A DNA stretch of 64,000 nucleotides from Amaurobius ferox (Eukaryota; Arthropoda; Arachnida; Araneae; Amaurobiidae), in the NCBI GenBank assembly GCA_951213105.1, contig OX578142.1:2806649-2870648 (forward strand), written 5' to 3'. A program made the position numbers and the translations under genes. Within the stretch, counting starts at the first letter, position 1; every line of letters starts with the position of its first letter. Of the stretch, positions 35,774-47,202 are shown one piece after another. Under the pieces are notes generated by a model. It did not search any database. It worked only from the letters and a program-made list of their open reading frames with translations, and had not been told where the DNA came from.

Positions 35774-35888
35774 AAGCACTAAGTAGTATATCATCCAAGC
35801 ACTAAGTAGTATATCATCCAAGCACTAAGTAGTATATCATCCAAGCACTAAGTAGTATATCATCCAAGCACTAAGTAGTATATCATCC
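35774..35888 (+). repeat. 23-bp minisatellite, 5 copies (island 7)
   Basis: Five perfect copies of the 23-bp unit that is present three times in islands 5 and 12. Confidence 0.95.
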
Positions 35889-36656
35889 AAGGCAGCGGTT
35901 CCGAAAAGGTCCAAACAGTAGAAAGCACTGGGAGGAAAAATCACTCGATAAATCGTAAATGAGACACAAAGTTGCATGTACAAAAGAACAATATATCAGT
36001 TGTTAGAACCAATATCAGTTATATGTACAAGGGTAACATCATCAGAGCAGAAGGCGAAGAGTGAACGAAGAGATATCAGGGTAGAGGTACGAGGAAATCG
36101 TTCAACGTACTCTGCAAGTAGGGGAAATTCAAAAGTGTCATCTGCAAAGTTCACAGTGATTCGTAAAAGAGTATTTTCAGCATTCATAATGAGCCTCACT
36201 GGGAGAGAACACAATCACGCAACACCGTGTGTAAAAAGTGTAGACCAGATAAGTTAGCTGAGCTAGATGAGTGAGATAGTTACTTAAGATTCACTGAAAA
36301 TATTCATAGTAAACGGCACAAGTGTAAGAAGATTCCGAAAATGTTCGTAAAGTTCTAAGTTTATAAAGTTCATAAAGTTCATGAAAATTTAAGTTCCGAA
36401 AATGTTCAGAGAAACCAGATCAGTTCTATAAGTTCTGACCAAAGGTCAGGTATCAAGTCACAAAATATTTATAAGAGTTCGAAAAGTAAGAGGGGCACAA
36501 GAAGGGAGTCTCACAAAAGGGGAATTTCCCAGGAGCAGGGAAGGAATACACATAAAGGAACAATAAACAGTAATAAGAACACTTAACAGAACATATATCA
36601 TAGAATACAATAAAATATGAGTGAATACGTGTATGTTAGAATGTGATTTAAAATAT

Positions 36657-38267
36657 TCAAAGAGTTTTTTGAAGATTTTTTATTCGAAGAAGTTCTTTTT
36701 TTAAGGATAAACATTTTGTTCTGTCTCTGGAATTATGGTCAGTAGACCAGGCAAGGGTACCGTCTTTGGAGTTTGCAGAAACACAGTTGACACATATTGG
36801 TGATTTACATTTACAGTTTTTGAATGTGTGATCAGCACTAGAACACTGGCTACAATGACTGGTTTCACTTCTACAGTATGCGGCAGAGTGGCCATAACCC
36901 TGGCAACGGAAACAAGTCTGGATAGCAACATATTTTTTAATGAGAATAAGTTTGAAGTGGTAATAGAATTTCTTAATCTTGATCAATTGCTTCCCAATGT
37001 TCTCCTCTACCAGGACAACCCAGTTAACATGATTCTCATGAGTAGAGAAGGTTCTAAGGACCCTAAATTCGTTGTCGTCGAAAGCAGGTTCGCTTACACG
37101 GATCAGGTTTTTAACATGGCACTCGTCAAAGGTGGAAGGAACGTTAAAAAATATTACAGCCATCTTTTTCTTTGGAGGATGAGTAACTCTAAATTTTTTG
37201 CCAATTTCAGATCTCTCAAATTTCGGAACAAGGGTGTTAACTTCCTCATCAGCACAAGTAATTTTCAGAGTTCCGTTATTAAAGGAGGAGATGTTGTGGA
37301 TTTTAACATTCGGAGGACGAGGAAGAAGCTGGAGGTCCTGAATGAGTTGTGAACTGTCTTTAGGTTGATCAATGCTTTGCAGTAAAACACTGGCATATGA
37401 AGGACGAATGACTGACGGAGGTACAAGGTTAGAAGCAGAGAGACTTCTGGTAACTGTTGTCTCGATCAGCGTTGGCAACTCAAGGGATAGGTTTTTTGAG
37501 AAGTTGTCAAGGTTTGAAGCAATTGAATCTTTCAGGAGGCCCAGTTCTTCAGCAAAAGACTTGTTTAAATTTTGAAGAGACAAAGAAACATCAGGTTGTA
37601 CAGGAGCGGAGACATGTGACTCGAAAGTTGTACAGGCATTATGAATAGATTCAAATTTGTTGTCTAAGTATTTTTTTTTAGTCTGAGTAGTTCGGACATA
37701 TCGGGAGATATATCCCTTCATTTGATTACAGAATCTCCGAACTTTCAGAAGAAAAAGGTTGCTAGGATCAGAGTTTTCATCACCGAGATCAACAGAGGTG
37801 ACGGAGAATGCGTCATCTTCACCGGTCAGAGAATGTGAAATTTCCGAACAGGTTTGTTCAGGCAAAGAGTCCTGCTCAAGATCCCCGGCGGAAGCCATAG
37901 CAGAGGGAGGCAAAGGGGGAGCGCGAAATGCTGGAGGATTGGAGAACACCGTAAAAACAGGTTTAGTTACGTCAAATACAGGCAATTTCACGGAATCATG
38001 TTGAGTACGGGATAAGGCAGAAGAATATGAATGCTCGGAAGAAGTCCGTATATTTTCCAGTTGAACTGTAGGTTGCATCAGGGGATTATCAGGAGGTATA
38101 AAAGGCGAAACAGTTTTGTTGTCAAGAATATCCGATCCAGGGTTGGTAGATATCATGTCAGACTTAGAAATTAATGGAGAGCAGCCAGGTGAGGATGAAC
38201 GATCAGAAGAAGCAAGGCTAGGATACATACGAAGATACGAGGAGGGAAGTTCACGAGCGTCAGCCAT
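36657..38267 (-). CDS. ORF1 (Gag-like) zinc-knuckle protein, 536 aa, copy 2
   Basis: Intact, same length and start as the island 5 copy. One amino-acid change is seen against it, Q197K (TQTKKKY), plus some silent changes. The zinc knuckles at 452-465, 472-485 and 492-519 are unchanged. The near identity shows that copying was recent. Confidence 0.92.
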   Translation of the reverse strand: MADARELPSSYLRMYPSLASSDRSSSPGCSPLISKSDMISTNPGSDILDNKTVSPFIPPDNPLMQPTVQLENIRTSSEHSYSSALSRTQHDSVKLPVFDVTKPVFTVFSNPPAFRAPPLPPSAMASAGDLEQDSLPEQTCSEISHSLTGEDDAFSVTSVDLGDENSDPSNLFLLKVRRFCNQMKGYISRYVRTTQTKKKYLDNKFESIHNACTTFESHVSAPVQPDVSLSLQNLNKSFAEELGLLKDSIASNLDNFSKNLSLELPTLIETTVTRSLSASNLVPPSVIRPSYASVLLQSIDQPKDSSQLIQDLQLLPRPPNVKIHNISSFNNGTLKITCADEEVNTLVPKFERSEIGKKFRVTHPPKKKMAVIFFNVPSTFDECHVKNLIRVSEPAFDDNEFRVLRTFSTHENHVNWVVLVEENIGKQLIKIKKFYYHFKLILIKKYVAIQTCFRCQGYGHSAAYCRSETSHCSQCSSADHTFKNCKCKSPICVNCVSANSKDGTLAWSTDHNSRDRTKCLSLKKELLRIKNLQKTL

Positions 38268-38421
38268 GTCAATAGTAGAAAGCAGTCTAGTTTAAAGTTA
38301 TATCAACTAACGGTATATTCACTCAAAGTATACACAACATAAATATTACAGGGTGAGAATACATAAAATTAAAGGGGTAGTATGAAAAGGGTAGCATGAA
38401 AGTAGGTAGTAGGGGGTAGTA

Positions 38422-38968
38422 GGGGGGGTAGCATGAAAAAGTATAGATTTTTCGAAATTTTGAAACCTCGTTTTTTGGACATCAAACAGAAGGTATCGGC
38501 CAGAAACCAGGAAATCGGTCTTCTCCATCGAAATTAGATATAAAAAATTGTATTTGAACGAAAATTATCATGGTCGGATTTTTCACAAAATCGGTAAGGG
38601 GGGGTAGCATGAAAAAGTATAGATTTTTCGAAATTTTGAAACCTCGTTTTTTGGACATCAAACAGAAGGTATCGGCCAGAAAGCCAGGAAATCGTACTTC
38701 TCCATCGAAATTAGATATAAAAAATTGTATTTGAACGAAAATTATCATGGTCGGATTTTTCACAAAATCGGTAAGGGGGGATAGCATGAAAAAGTATAGA
38801 TTTTTCGAAATTTTGAAACCTCGTTTTTTGGACATCAAACAGAAGGTATCGGCCAGAAAGCCAGGAAATCGGACTTCTCCATCGAAATTAGATATAAAAA
38901 ATTGTATTTGAACGAAAATTATCATGGTCGGATTTTTCACAAAATCGGTAAGGGGGGGTAGCATGAAA
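38422..38968 (+). repeat. Satellite block S8 (3 monomers) with unoccupied class c site
   Basis: Markers GCCAGAAACCAGG; AAATCGTACTTC; GGGGGGATAGC. In islands 3 and 9 a class c insertion lies between the first two types; here the junction (38598-38614) is intact. Confidence 0.93.
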
Positions 38969-39934
38969 GGCCCAGACCATACAGCCAACCCAGGGGTTTA
39001 TGGCAGTTTAATGTATGGCCGGGAGAAAATTTAGAACAGGAGAATTTAGAAATTTAGAAAATTTAGAACAGGAGAGTTTAGAAAATTTAGAACAGGAGAC
39101 CGACTTCCACAGACCGACACCCTCGAGCAGCCCAGAGTAAACCAGTAGTTTATTAAATAATCAATCAAAGGTTACAGTTACAAAGTGTTAGGTGTCACGT
39201 AGGACACAGGCAGCAGAACAGACAGGCAAGCAAACAGACAACAAACCACAAAGATAAAAGTACAAAACGTGTCACATAAGACACAAACAGCAAAACGTTT
39301 CACGTAGGACACAGACAGCAAGAAAAACAGCAAGCAAACGGCACAAAACGTGTCACATAAGACACAAACAGCAAAACGTGTCACGTAGGACACAGACACA
39401 GGAATAACAGCAGCAAACGACAAAAACAAATATAACATAAAACAAGTCATCTTCAAATTTCAAAAATTTAAAAACTATTCAAATATTTAATTTCAATAAG
39501 TATTTGAAATCAAAATAATTCAGATGGCCGGAAGTCAGCCGGACCGGCTAAGAGTCAACCAGAACGGTCGGAAGTCAGCCAAACCCCAGGAGCAAGGACA
39601 ATACGACATCAAAGCACAACATCAAAACACAAGTATAACACAATAACACAATAGTAGATCTTAAACTGTAAATGTGAAAGATGGCTAAGACTGTAAGTTT
39701 TGAAGGTTTTTAGTTCGTAAAAGTTCCCCTTGGAAACAGACACACTTAGACAGGTCCCTAGAATTGTGATCAGTAGGTAAGTTCAGAGTTTTGTCTTTAT
39801 CATTAGCCAAGGAACAATTGATGCACTTGAGCATAACACTTTTACAGTTTTTAAAGGAGTGATCGTGAGCGGAGCACTGACTGCAAGCACTGACAGCACT
39901 GACAGCACTGACTGCACTGACAGCACTGACTGCA
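38969..39934 (-). mobile_element. Island 8: class d element copy
   Basis: 966 bp with the flank pair of islands 4 and 10 (GGGGGGATAGC on the left, TTTTTTG/GATAACC on the right). Hairpins at 39192-39393. Confidence 0.9.
39685..39934 (-). pseudogene. Class d gag 3' fragment, copy in island 8
   Basis: Same knuckles 2 and 3 and stop (39685-39687) as island 4. Confidence 0.85.
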
Positions 39935-42900
39935 GGGGGGGTAGCATGAAAAAGTATAGATTTTTTGAAATTTTGAAACCTCGTTTTTTGGACATCAAAC
40001 AGGAGGTATCGGCCAGATAACCAGGAAATCGGACTTCTCCATCGAAATTAGATATAAAAAATTGTATTTGAACGAAAATTATCATGGTCGGATTTTTCAC
40101 AAAATCGGTAAGGGGGGGTAGCATGAAAAAGTATAGATTTTTCGAAATTTTGAAACCTCGTTTTTTGGACATCAAACAGAAGGTATCGGCCAGAAAGCCA
40201 GGAAATCGGTCTTCTCCATCGAAATTAGATATAAAAAATTGTATTTGAACGAAAATTATCATGGTCGGATTTTTCACAAAATCGGTAAGGGGGGGTAGCA
40301 TGAAAAAGTATAGATTTTTCGAAATTTTGAAACCTCGTATTTTGGACATCAAACAGAAGGTATCGGCCAGAAAGCCAGGAAATCGGTCTTCTCCATCGAA
40401 ATTAGATATAAAAAATTGTATTTGAACGAAAATTATCATGGTCGGATTTTTCACAAAATCGGTAAGTCGGGTTAGCATGAAAAAGTATAGATTTTTGGAA
40501 ATTTTGAAACCTCGTTTTTTGGACATCAAACAGAAGGTATCGGCCAGAAAACCAGGAAATCGGACTTCTCCATCGAAATTAGATATAAAAAATTGTATTT
40601 GAACGAAAATTATCATGGTCGGATTTTTCACAAAATCGGTAAGGGGGGGTAGCATGAAAAAGTATAGATTTTTCGAAATTTTGAAACCTCGTTTTTTGGA
40701 CATCAAACAGAAGGTATCGGCCAGAAAGCCAGGAAATCGGTCTTCTCCATCGAAATTAGATATAAAAAATTGTATTTGAACGAAAATTATCATGGTCGGA
40801 TTTTTCACAAAATCGGTAAGGGGGGGTAGCATGAAAAAGTATAGATTTTTCGAAATTTTGAAACCTCGTTTTTTGGACATCAAACAGAAGGTATCGGCCA
40901 GAAAGCTAGGAAATCGGACTTCTCCATCGAAATTAGATATAAAAAATTGCATTTGAACGAAAATTATAATGGTCGGATTTTTCACAAAATCGGTAAGGGG
41001 GGGTAGCATGAAAAAGTATAGATTTTTCGAAATTTTTAAACCTCGTTTTTTGGACATCAAACAGAAGGTATCGGCCAGAAAGCCAGGAAATCGGTCTTCT
41101 CCATCGAAATTAGATTAAAAAATTGTATTTGAACGAAAATTATCATGTTCGGAATTTTCACAAAATCGGTAAGTCGGGTTAGCATGAAAAAGTATAGATT
41201 TTTGGAAATTTTGAAACCTCGTTTTTTGGACATCAAACAGAAGGTATCGGCCAGAAAACCAGGAAATCGGACTTCTCCATCGAAATTAGATATAAAAAAT
41301 TGTATTTGAACGAAAATTATCATGGTCGGATTTTTCACAAAATCGGTAAGGGGGGGTAGCATGAAAAAGTATAGATTTTTCGAAATTTTGAAACCTCGTT
41401 TTTTGGACATCAAACAGAAGGTATCGGCCAGAAAGCCAGGAAATCGGTCTTCTCCATCGAAATTAGATATAAAAAATTGTATTTGAACGAAAATTATCAT
41501 GGTCGGATTTTTCACAAAATCGGTAAGGGGGGGGTAGCATGAAAAAGTATAGATTTTTCGAAATTTTGAAACCTCGTTTTTTGGACATCAAACAGAAGGT
41601 ATCGGCCAGAAAGCTAGGAAATCGGACTTCTCCATCGAAATTAGATATAAAAAATTGCATTTGAACGAAAATTATAATGGTCGGATTTTTCACAAAATCG
41701 GTAAGGGGGGGTAGCATGAAAAAGTATAGATTTTTCGAAATTTTTAAACCTCGTTTTTTGGACATCAAACAGAAGGTATCGGCCAGAAAGCCAGGAAATC
41801 GGTCTTCTCCATCGAAATTAGATTAAAAAATTGTATTTGAACGAAAATTATCATGTTCGGAATTTTCACAAAATCGGTAAGGGGGGGTAGCATGAAAAAG
41901 TATAGATTTTTCGAAATTTTGAAACCTCGTTTTTTGGACATCAAACAGAAGGTATCGGCCAGAAAGCCAGGAAATCGGTCTTCTCCATCGAAATTAGATA
42001 TAAAAAATTGTATTTGAACGAAAATTATCATGGTCGGATTTTTCACAATATCTGTAAGGGGGGTAGCATGAAAAAGTATAGATTTTTCGAAATTTTGAAA
42101 CCTCGTATTTTGGACATCAAACAGAAGGTATCGGCCAGAAAGCCAGGAAATCGGACTTCTCCATCGAAATTAGATATAAAAAATTGTATTTGAACGAAAA
42201 TTATCATGGTCGGATTTTTCACAAAATCGGTAAGGGGGGGTAGCATGAAAAAGTATAGATTTTTCGAAATTTTGAAACCTCGTTTTTTGGACATCAAACA
42301 GAAGGTATCGGCCAGAAACCAGGAAATCGGTCTTCTCCATCGAAATTAGATATAAAAAATTGTATTTGAACGAAAATTATCATGGTCGGATTTTTCACAA
42401 AATCGGTAAGGGGGGGTAGCATGAAAAAGTATAGATTTTTCGAAATTTTGAAACCTCGTTTTTTGGACATCAAACAGAAGGTATCGGCCAGAAACCAGGA
42501 AATCGGTCTTCTCCATCGAAATTAGATATAAAAAATTGTATTTGAACGAAAATTATCATGGTCGGATTTTTCACAAAATCGGTAAGGGGGGGGGGGTAGC
42601 ATGAAAAAGTATAGATTTTTCGAAATTTTGAAACCTCGTTTTTTGGACATCAAACAGAAGGTATCGGCCAGAAAGCCAGGAAATCGGTCTTCTCCATCGA
42701 AATTAGATATAAAAAATTGTATTTGAACGAAAATTATCATGGTCGGATTTTTCACAAAATCGGTAAGGGGGGGTAGCATGAAAAAGTATAGATTTTTCGA
42801 AATTTTGAAACCTCGTATTTTGGACATCAAACAGAAGGTATCGGCCAGAAAACCAGGAAATCGGACTTCTCCATCGAAATTAGATATAAAAAATTGTATT

Positions 42901-45900
42901 TGAACGAAAATTATCATGGTCGGATTTTTCACAAAATCGGTAAGGGGGGGTAGCATGAAAAAGTATAGATTTTTCGAAATTTTGAAACCTCGTTTTTTGG
43001 ACATCAAACAGAAGGTATCGGCCAGAAAGCCAGGAAATCGGTCTTCTCCATCGAAATTAGATATAAAAAATTGTATTTGAACGAAAATTATCATGGTCGG
43101 ATTTTTCACAAAATCGGTAAGGGGGGGTAGCATGAAAAAGTGTAGATTTTTCGAAATTTTGAAACCTCGTATTTTGGACATCAAAGAGAAGGTATCGGCC
43201 AGAAAGCCAGGAAATCGGACTTCTCCATCGAAATTAGATATAAAAAATTGTATTTGAACGAAAATTATCATGGTCGGATTTTTCACAAAATCGGTAAGGG
43301 GGGGTAGCATGAAAAAGTATAGATTTTTCGAAATTTTGAAACCTCGTTTTTTGGACATCAAACAGAAGGTATCGGCCAGAACCCAGGAAATCGGTCTTCT
43401 CCATCGAAATTAGATATAAAAAATTGTATTTGAACGAAAATTATCATGGTCGGATTTTTCACAAAATCGGTAAGGGGGGGTAGCATGAAAAAGTATAGAT
43501 TTTTCGAAATTTTGAAACCTTGTTTTTTGGACATCAAACAGAAGGTATCGGCCAGAAAACCAGGAAATCGGTCTTCTCCATCGAAATTAGATATAAAAAA
43601 TTGTATTTGAACGAAAATTATCATGGTCGGATGTTTCACAAAATCTGTAAGGGGGGTAGCATGAAAAGGTGTAGATTTTTCGAAATTTTGAAACCTCGTT
43701 TTTTGGACATCAAACAGAAGGTATCGGCCAGAAAGCCAGGAAATCGGTCTTCTCCATCGAAATTAGATATAAAAAATTGTATTTGAACGAAAATTATCAT
43801 GGTCGTATTTTTCACAAAATCGGTAAGGGGGGGTAGCATGAAAAAGTATAGATTTTTCGAAATTTTGAAACCTCGTTTTTTGGACATCAAACAGAAGGTA
43901 TCGGCCAGAAAGCCAGGAAATCGGTCTTCTCCATCGAAATTAGATATAAAAAATTGTATTTGAACGAAAATTATCATGGTCGGATTTTTCACAAAATCGG
44001 TAAGGGGGGGGTAGCATGAAAAAGTATAGATTTTTCGAAATTTTGAAACCTCGTTTTTTGGACATCAAACAGAAGGTATCGGCCAGAAAGCCAGGAAATC
44101 GGTCTTCTCCATCGAAATTAGATATAAAAAATTGTATTTGAACGAAAATTATCATGGTCGGATTTTTCACAAAATCTGTAAGGGGGGGTAGCATGAAAAA
44201 GTATAGATTTTTCGAAATTTTGAAACCTCGTTTTTTGGACATCAAACAGAAGGTATCGGCCAGAAAGCCAGGAAATCGGACTTCTCCATCGAAATTAGAT
44301 ATAAAAAATTGTATTTGAACGAAAATTATCATGGTCGGATTTTTCACAAAATCGGTAAGGGGGGGTAGCATGAAAAAGTATAGATTTTTCGAAATTTTGA
44401 AACCTCGTTTTTTGGACATCAAACAGAAGGTATCGGCCAGAAAGCCAGGAAATCGGTCTTCTCCATCGAAATTAGATATAAAAAATTGTATTTGAACGAA
44501 AATTATCATGGTCGGATTTTTCACAAAATCGGTAAGGGGGGGGGTAGCATGAAAAAGTATAGATTTTTCGAAATTTTGAAACCTCGTTTTTTGGACATCA
44601 AACAGAAGGTATCGGCCAGAAAACCAGGAAATCGGTCTTCTCCATCGAAATTATATATAAAAAATTGTATTTGAACGAAAATTATCATGGTCGGATTTTT
44701 CACAAAATCGGTAAGGGGGGGTAGCATGAAAAAGTATAGATTTTTCGAAATTTTGAAACCACGTTTTTTGGACATCAAACAGAAGGTATCGGCCAGTAAG
44801 CCAGGAAATCGGTCTTCTCCATCGAAATTAGATATAAAAAATTGTATTTGAACGAAAATTTTCATGGTCGGATTTTTCACAAAATCTGTAAGGGGGGGTA
44901 GCATGAAAAAGTATAGATTTTTCGAAATTTTGAAACCTCGTTTTTTGGACATCAAACAGAAGGTATCGGCCAGAAAGCTAGGAAATCGGACTTCTCCATC
45001 GAAATTAGATATAAAAAATTGTATTTGAACGAAAATTATCATGGTCGGATTTTTCACAAAATCGGTAAGGGGGGGGTAGCATGAAAAAGTATAGATTTTT
45101 CGAAATTTTGAAACCTCGTTTTTTGGACATCAAACAGAAGGTATCGGCCAGAAAACCAGGAAATCGGTCTTCTCCATCGAAATTAGATATAAAAAAATGT
45201 ATTTGAACGAAAATTATCATGGTCGGATTTTTCACAAAATCGGTAAGGGGGGGTAGCATGAAAAAGTATAGATTTTTCGAAATATTGAAACCACGTTTTT
45301 TGGACATCAAACAGAAGGTATCGGCCAGTAAGCCAGGAAATCGGTCTTCTCCATCGAAATTAGATATAAAAAATTGTATTTGAACGAAAATTATCATGGT
45401 CGAATTTTTCACAAAATGTGTAAGGGGGTAGCATGAAAAAGTATAGATTTTTCGAAATTTTGAAACCTCGTTTTTTGGACATCAAACAGAAGGTATCGGC
45501 CAGAAAGCCAGGAAATCGGACTTCTCCATCGAAATTAGATATAAAAAATTGTATTTGAACGAAAATTATCATGGTCGGATTTTTCACAAAATCGGTAAGG
45601 GGGGGTAGCATGAAAAAGTATAGATTTTTCGAAATTTTGAAACCTCGTTTTTTGGACATCAAACAGAAGGTATCGGCCAGAAAGCCAGGAAATCGGTCTT
45701 CTCCATCGAAATTAGATTAAAAAATTGTATTTGAACGAAAATTATCATGGTCGGATTTTTCACAAAATCGGTAAGGGGGGGTAGCATGAAAAAGTATAGA
45801 TTTTTCGAAATTTTGAAACCTCGTTTTTTGGACATCAAACAGAAGGTATCGGCCAGAAAACCAGGAAATCGGTCTTCTCCATCGAAATTAGATATAAAAA

Positions 45901-47202
45901 ATTGTATTTGAACGAAAATTATCATGGTCGGATTTTTCACAAAATCGGTAAGGGGGGGTAGCATGAAAAAGTATAGATTTTTCGAAATTTTGAAACCACG
46001 TTTTTTGGACATCAAACAGAAGGTATCGGCCAGTAAGCCAGGAAATCGGTCTTCTCCATCGAAATTAGATATAAAAAATTGTATTTGAACGAAAATTTTC
46101 ATGGTCGGATTTTTCACAAAATCTGTAAGGGGGGGTAGCATGAAAAAGTATAGATTTTTCGAAATTTTGAAACCTCGTTTTTTGGACATCAAACAGAAGG
46201 TATCGGCCAGAAAGCTAGGAAATCGGACTTCTCCATCGAAATTAGATATAAAAAATTGTATTTGAACGAAAATTATAATGGTCGGATTTTTCACAAAATC
46301 GGTAAGGGGGGGTAGCATGAAAAAGTATAGATTTTTCGAAATTTTTAAACCTCGTTTTTTGGACATCAAACAGAAGGTATCGGCCAGAAAGCCAGGAAAT
46401 CGGTCTTCTCCATCGAAATTAGATTAAAAAATTGTATTTGAACGAAAATTATCATGTTCGGAATTTTCACAAAATCGGTAAGGGGGGGTAGCATGAAAAA
46501 GTATAGATTTTTCGAAATTTTGAAACCTCGTTTTTTGGACATCAAACAGAAGGTTTCGGCCAGAAAGCCAGGAAATCGGTCTTCTCCATCGAAATTAGAT
46601 ATAAAAAATTGTATTTGAACGAAAATTATCATGGTCGGATTTTTCACAAAATCTGTAAGGGGGGTAGCATGAAAAAGTATAGATTTTTCGAAATTTTGAA
46701 ACCTCGTATTTTGGACATCAAACAGAAGGTATCGGCCAGAAAGCCAGGAAATCGGACTTCTCCATCGAAATTAGATATAAAAATTTGTATTTGAACGAAA
46801 ATTATCATGGTCGGATTTTTCACAAAATCGGTAAGGGGGGGTAGCATGAAAAAGTATAGATTTTTCGAAATTTTGAAACCTCGTTTTTTGGACATCAAAC
46901 AGAAGGTATCGGCCAGAACCAGGAAATCGGTCTTCTCCATCGAAATTAGATATAAAAAATTGTATTTGAACGAAAATTATCATGGTCGGATTTTTCACAA
47001 AATCGGTAAGGGGGGGTAGCATGAAAAAGTATAGATTTTTCGAAATTTTGAAACCTCGTTTTTTGGACATCAAACAGAAGGTATCGGCCAGAAACCAGGA
47101 AATCGGTCTTCTCCATCGAAATTAGATATAAAAAATTGTATTTGAACGAAAATTATCATGGTCGGATTTTTCACAAAATCGGTAAGGGGGGGTAGCATGA
47201 AA
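39935..47202 (+). repeat. Satellite block S9 (about 41 monomers) with unoccupied class e, b and f sites
   Basis: The 41,765-43,990 part copies S7. The 44,486-46,647 part matches both 10,745-12,260 and 479-1,766. The right end (45,360-47,202) keeps the monomer order that surrounds islands 11, 5/12 and 2 elsewhere, with no insertion at 45599, 46306 or 46482. It serves as the reference for what the array looked like before those insertions. One G-run near 42586-42596 reaches 11 G. Confidence 0.95.

Larger units (their letters stand above)
34262..38421 (-). mobile_element. Island 7: class e ORF1-only element copy
   Basis: Same structure as island 5: 3' UTR 34262-36656, gag 36657-38267, 5' UTR 38268-38421. 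The target duplication lies at 34245-34261 and 38422-38438. It is longer by 46 bp because the 23-bp minisatellite has five copies instead of three. Left flank matches islands 5 and 12; the right flank differs (GCCAGAAACCAGG, then the CGTACTT monomer), so a crossover lies at or near the element. Confidence 0.9.
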
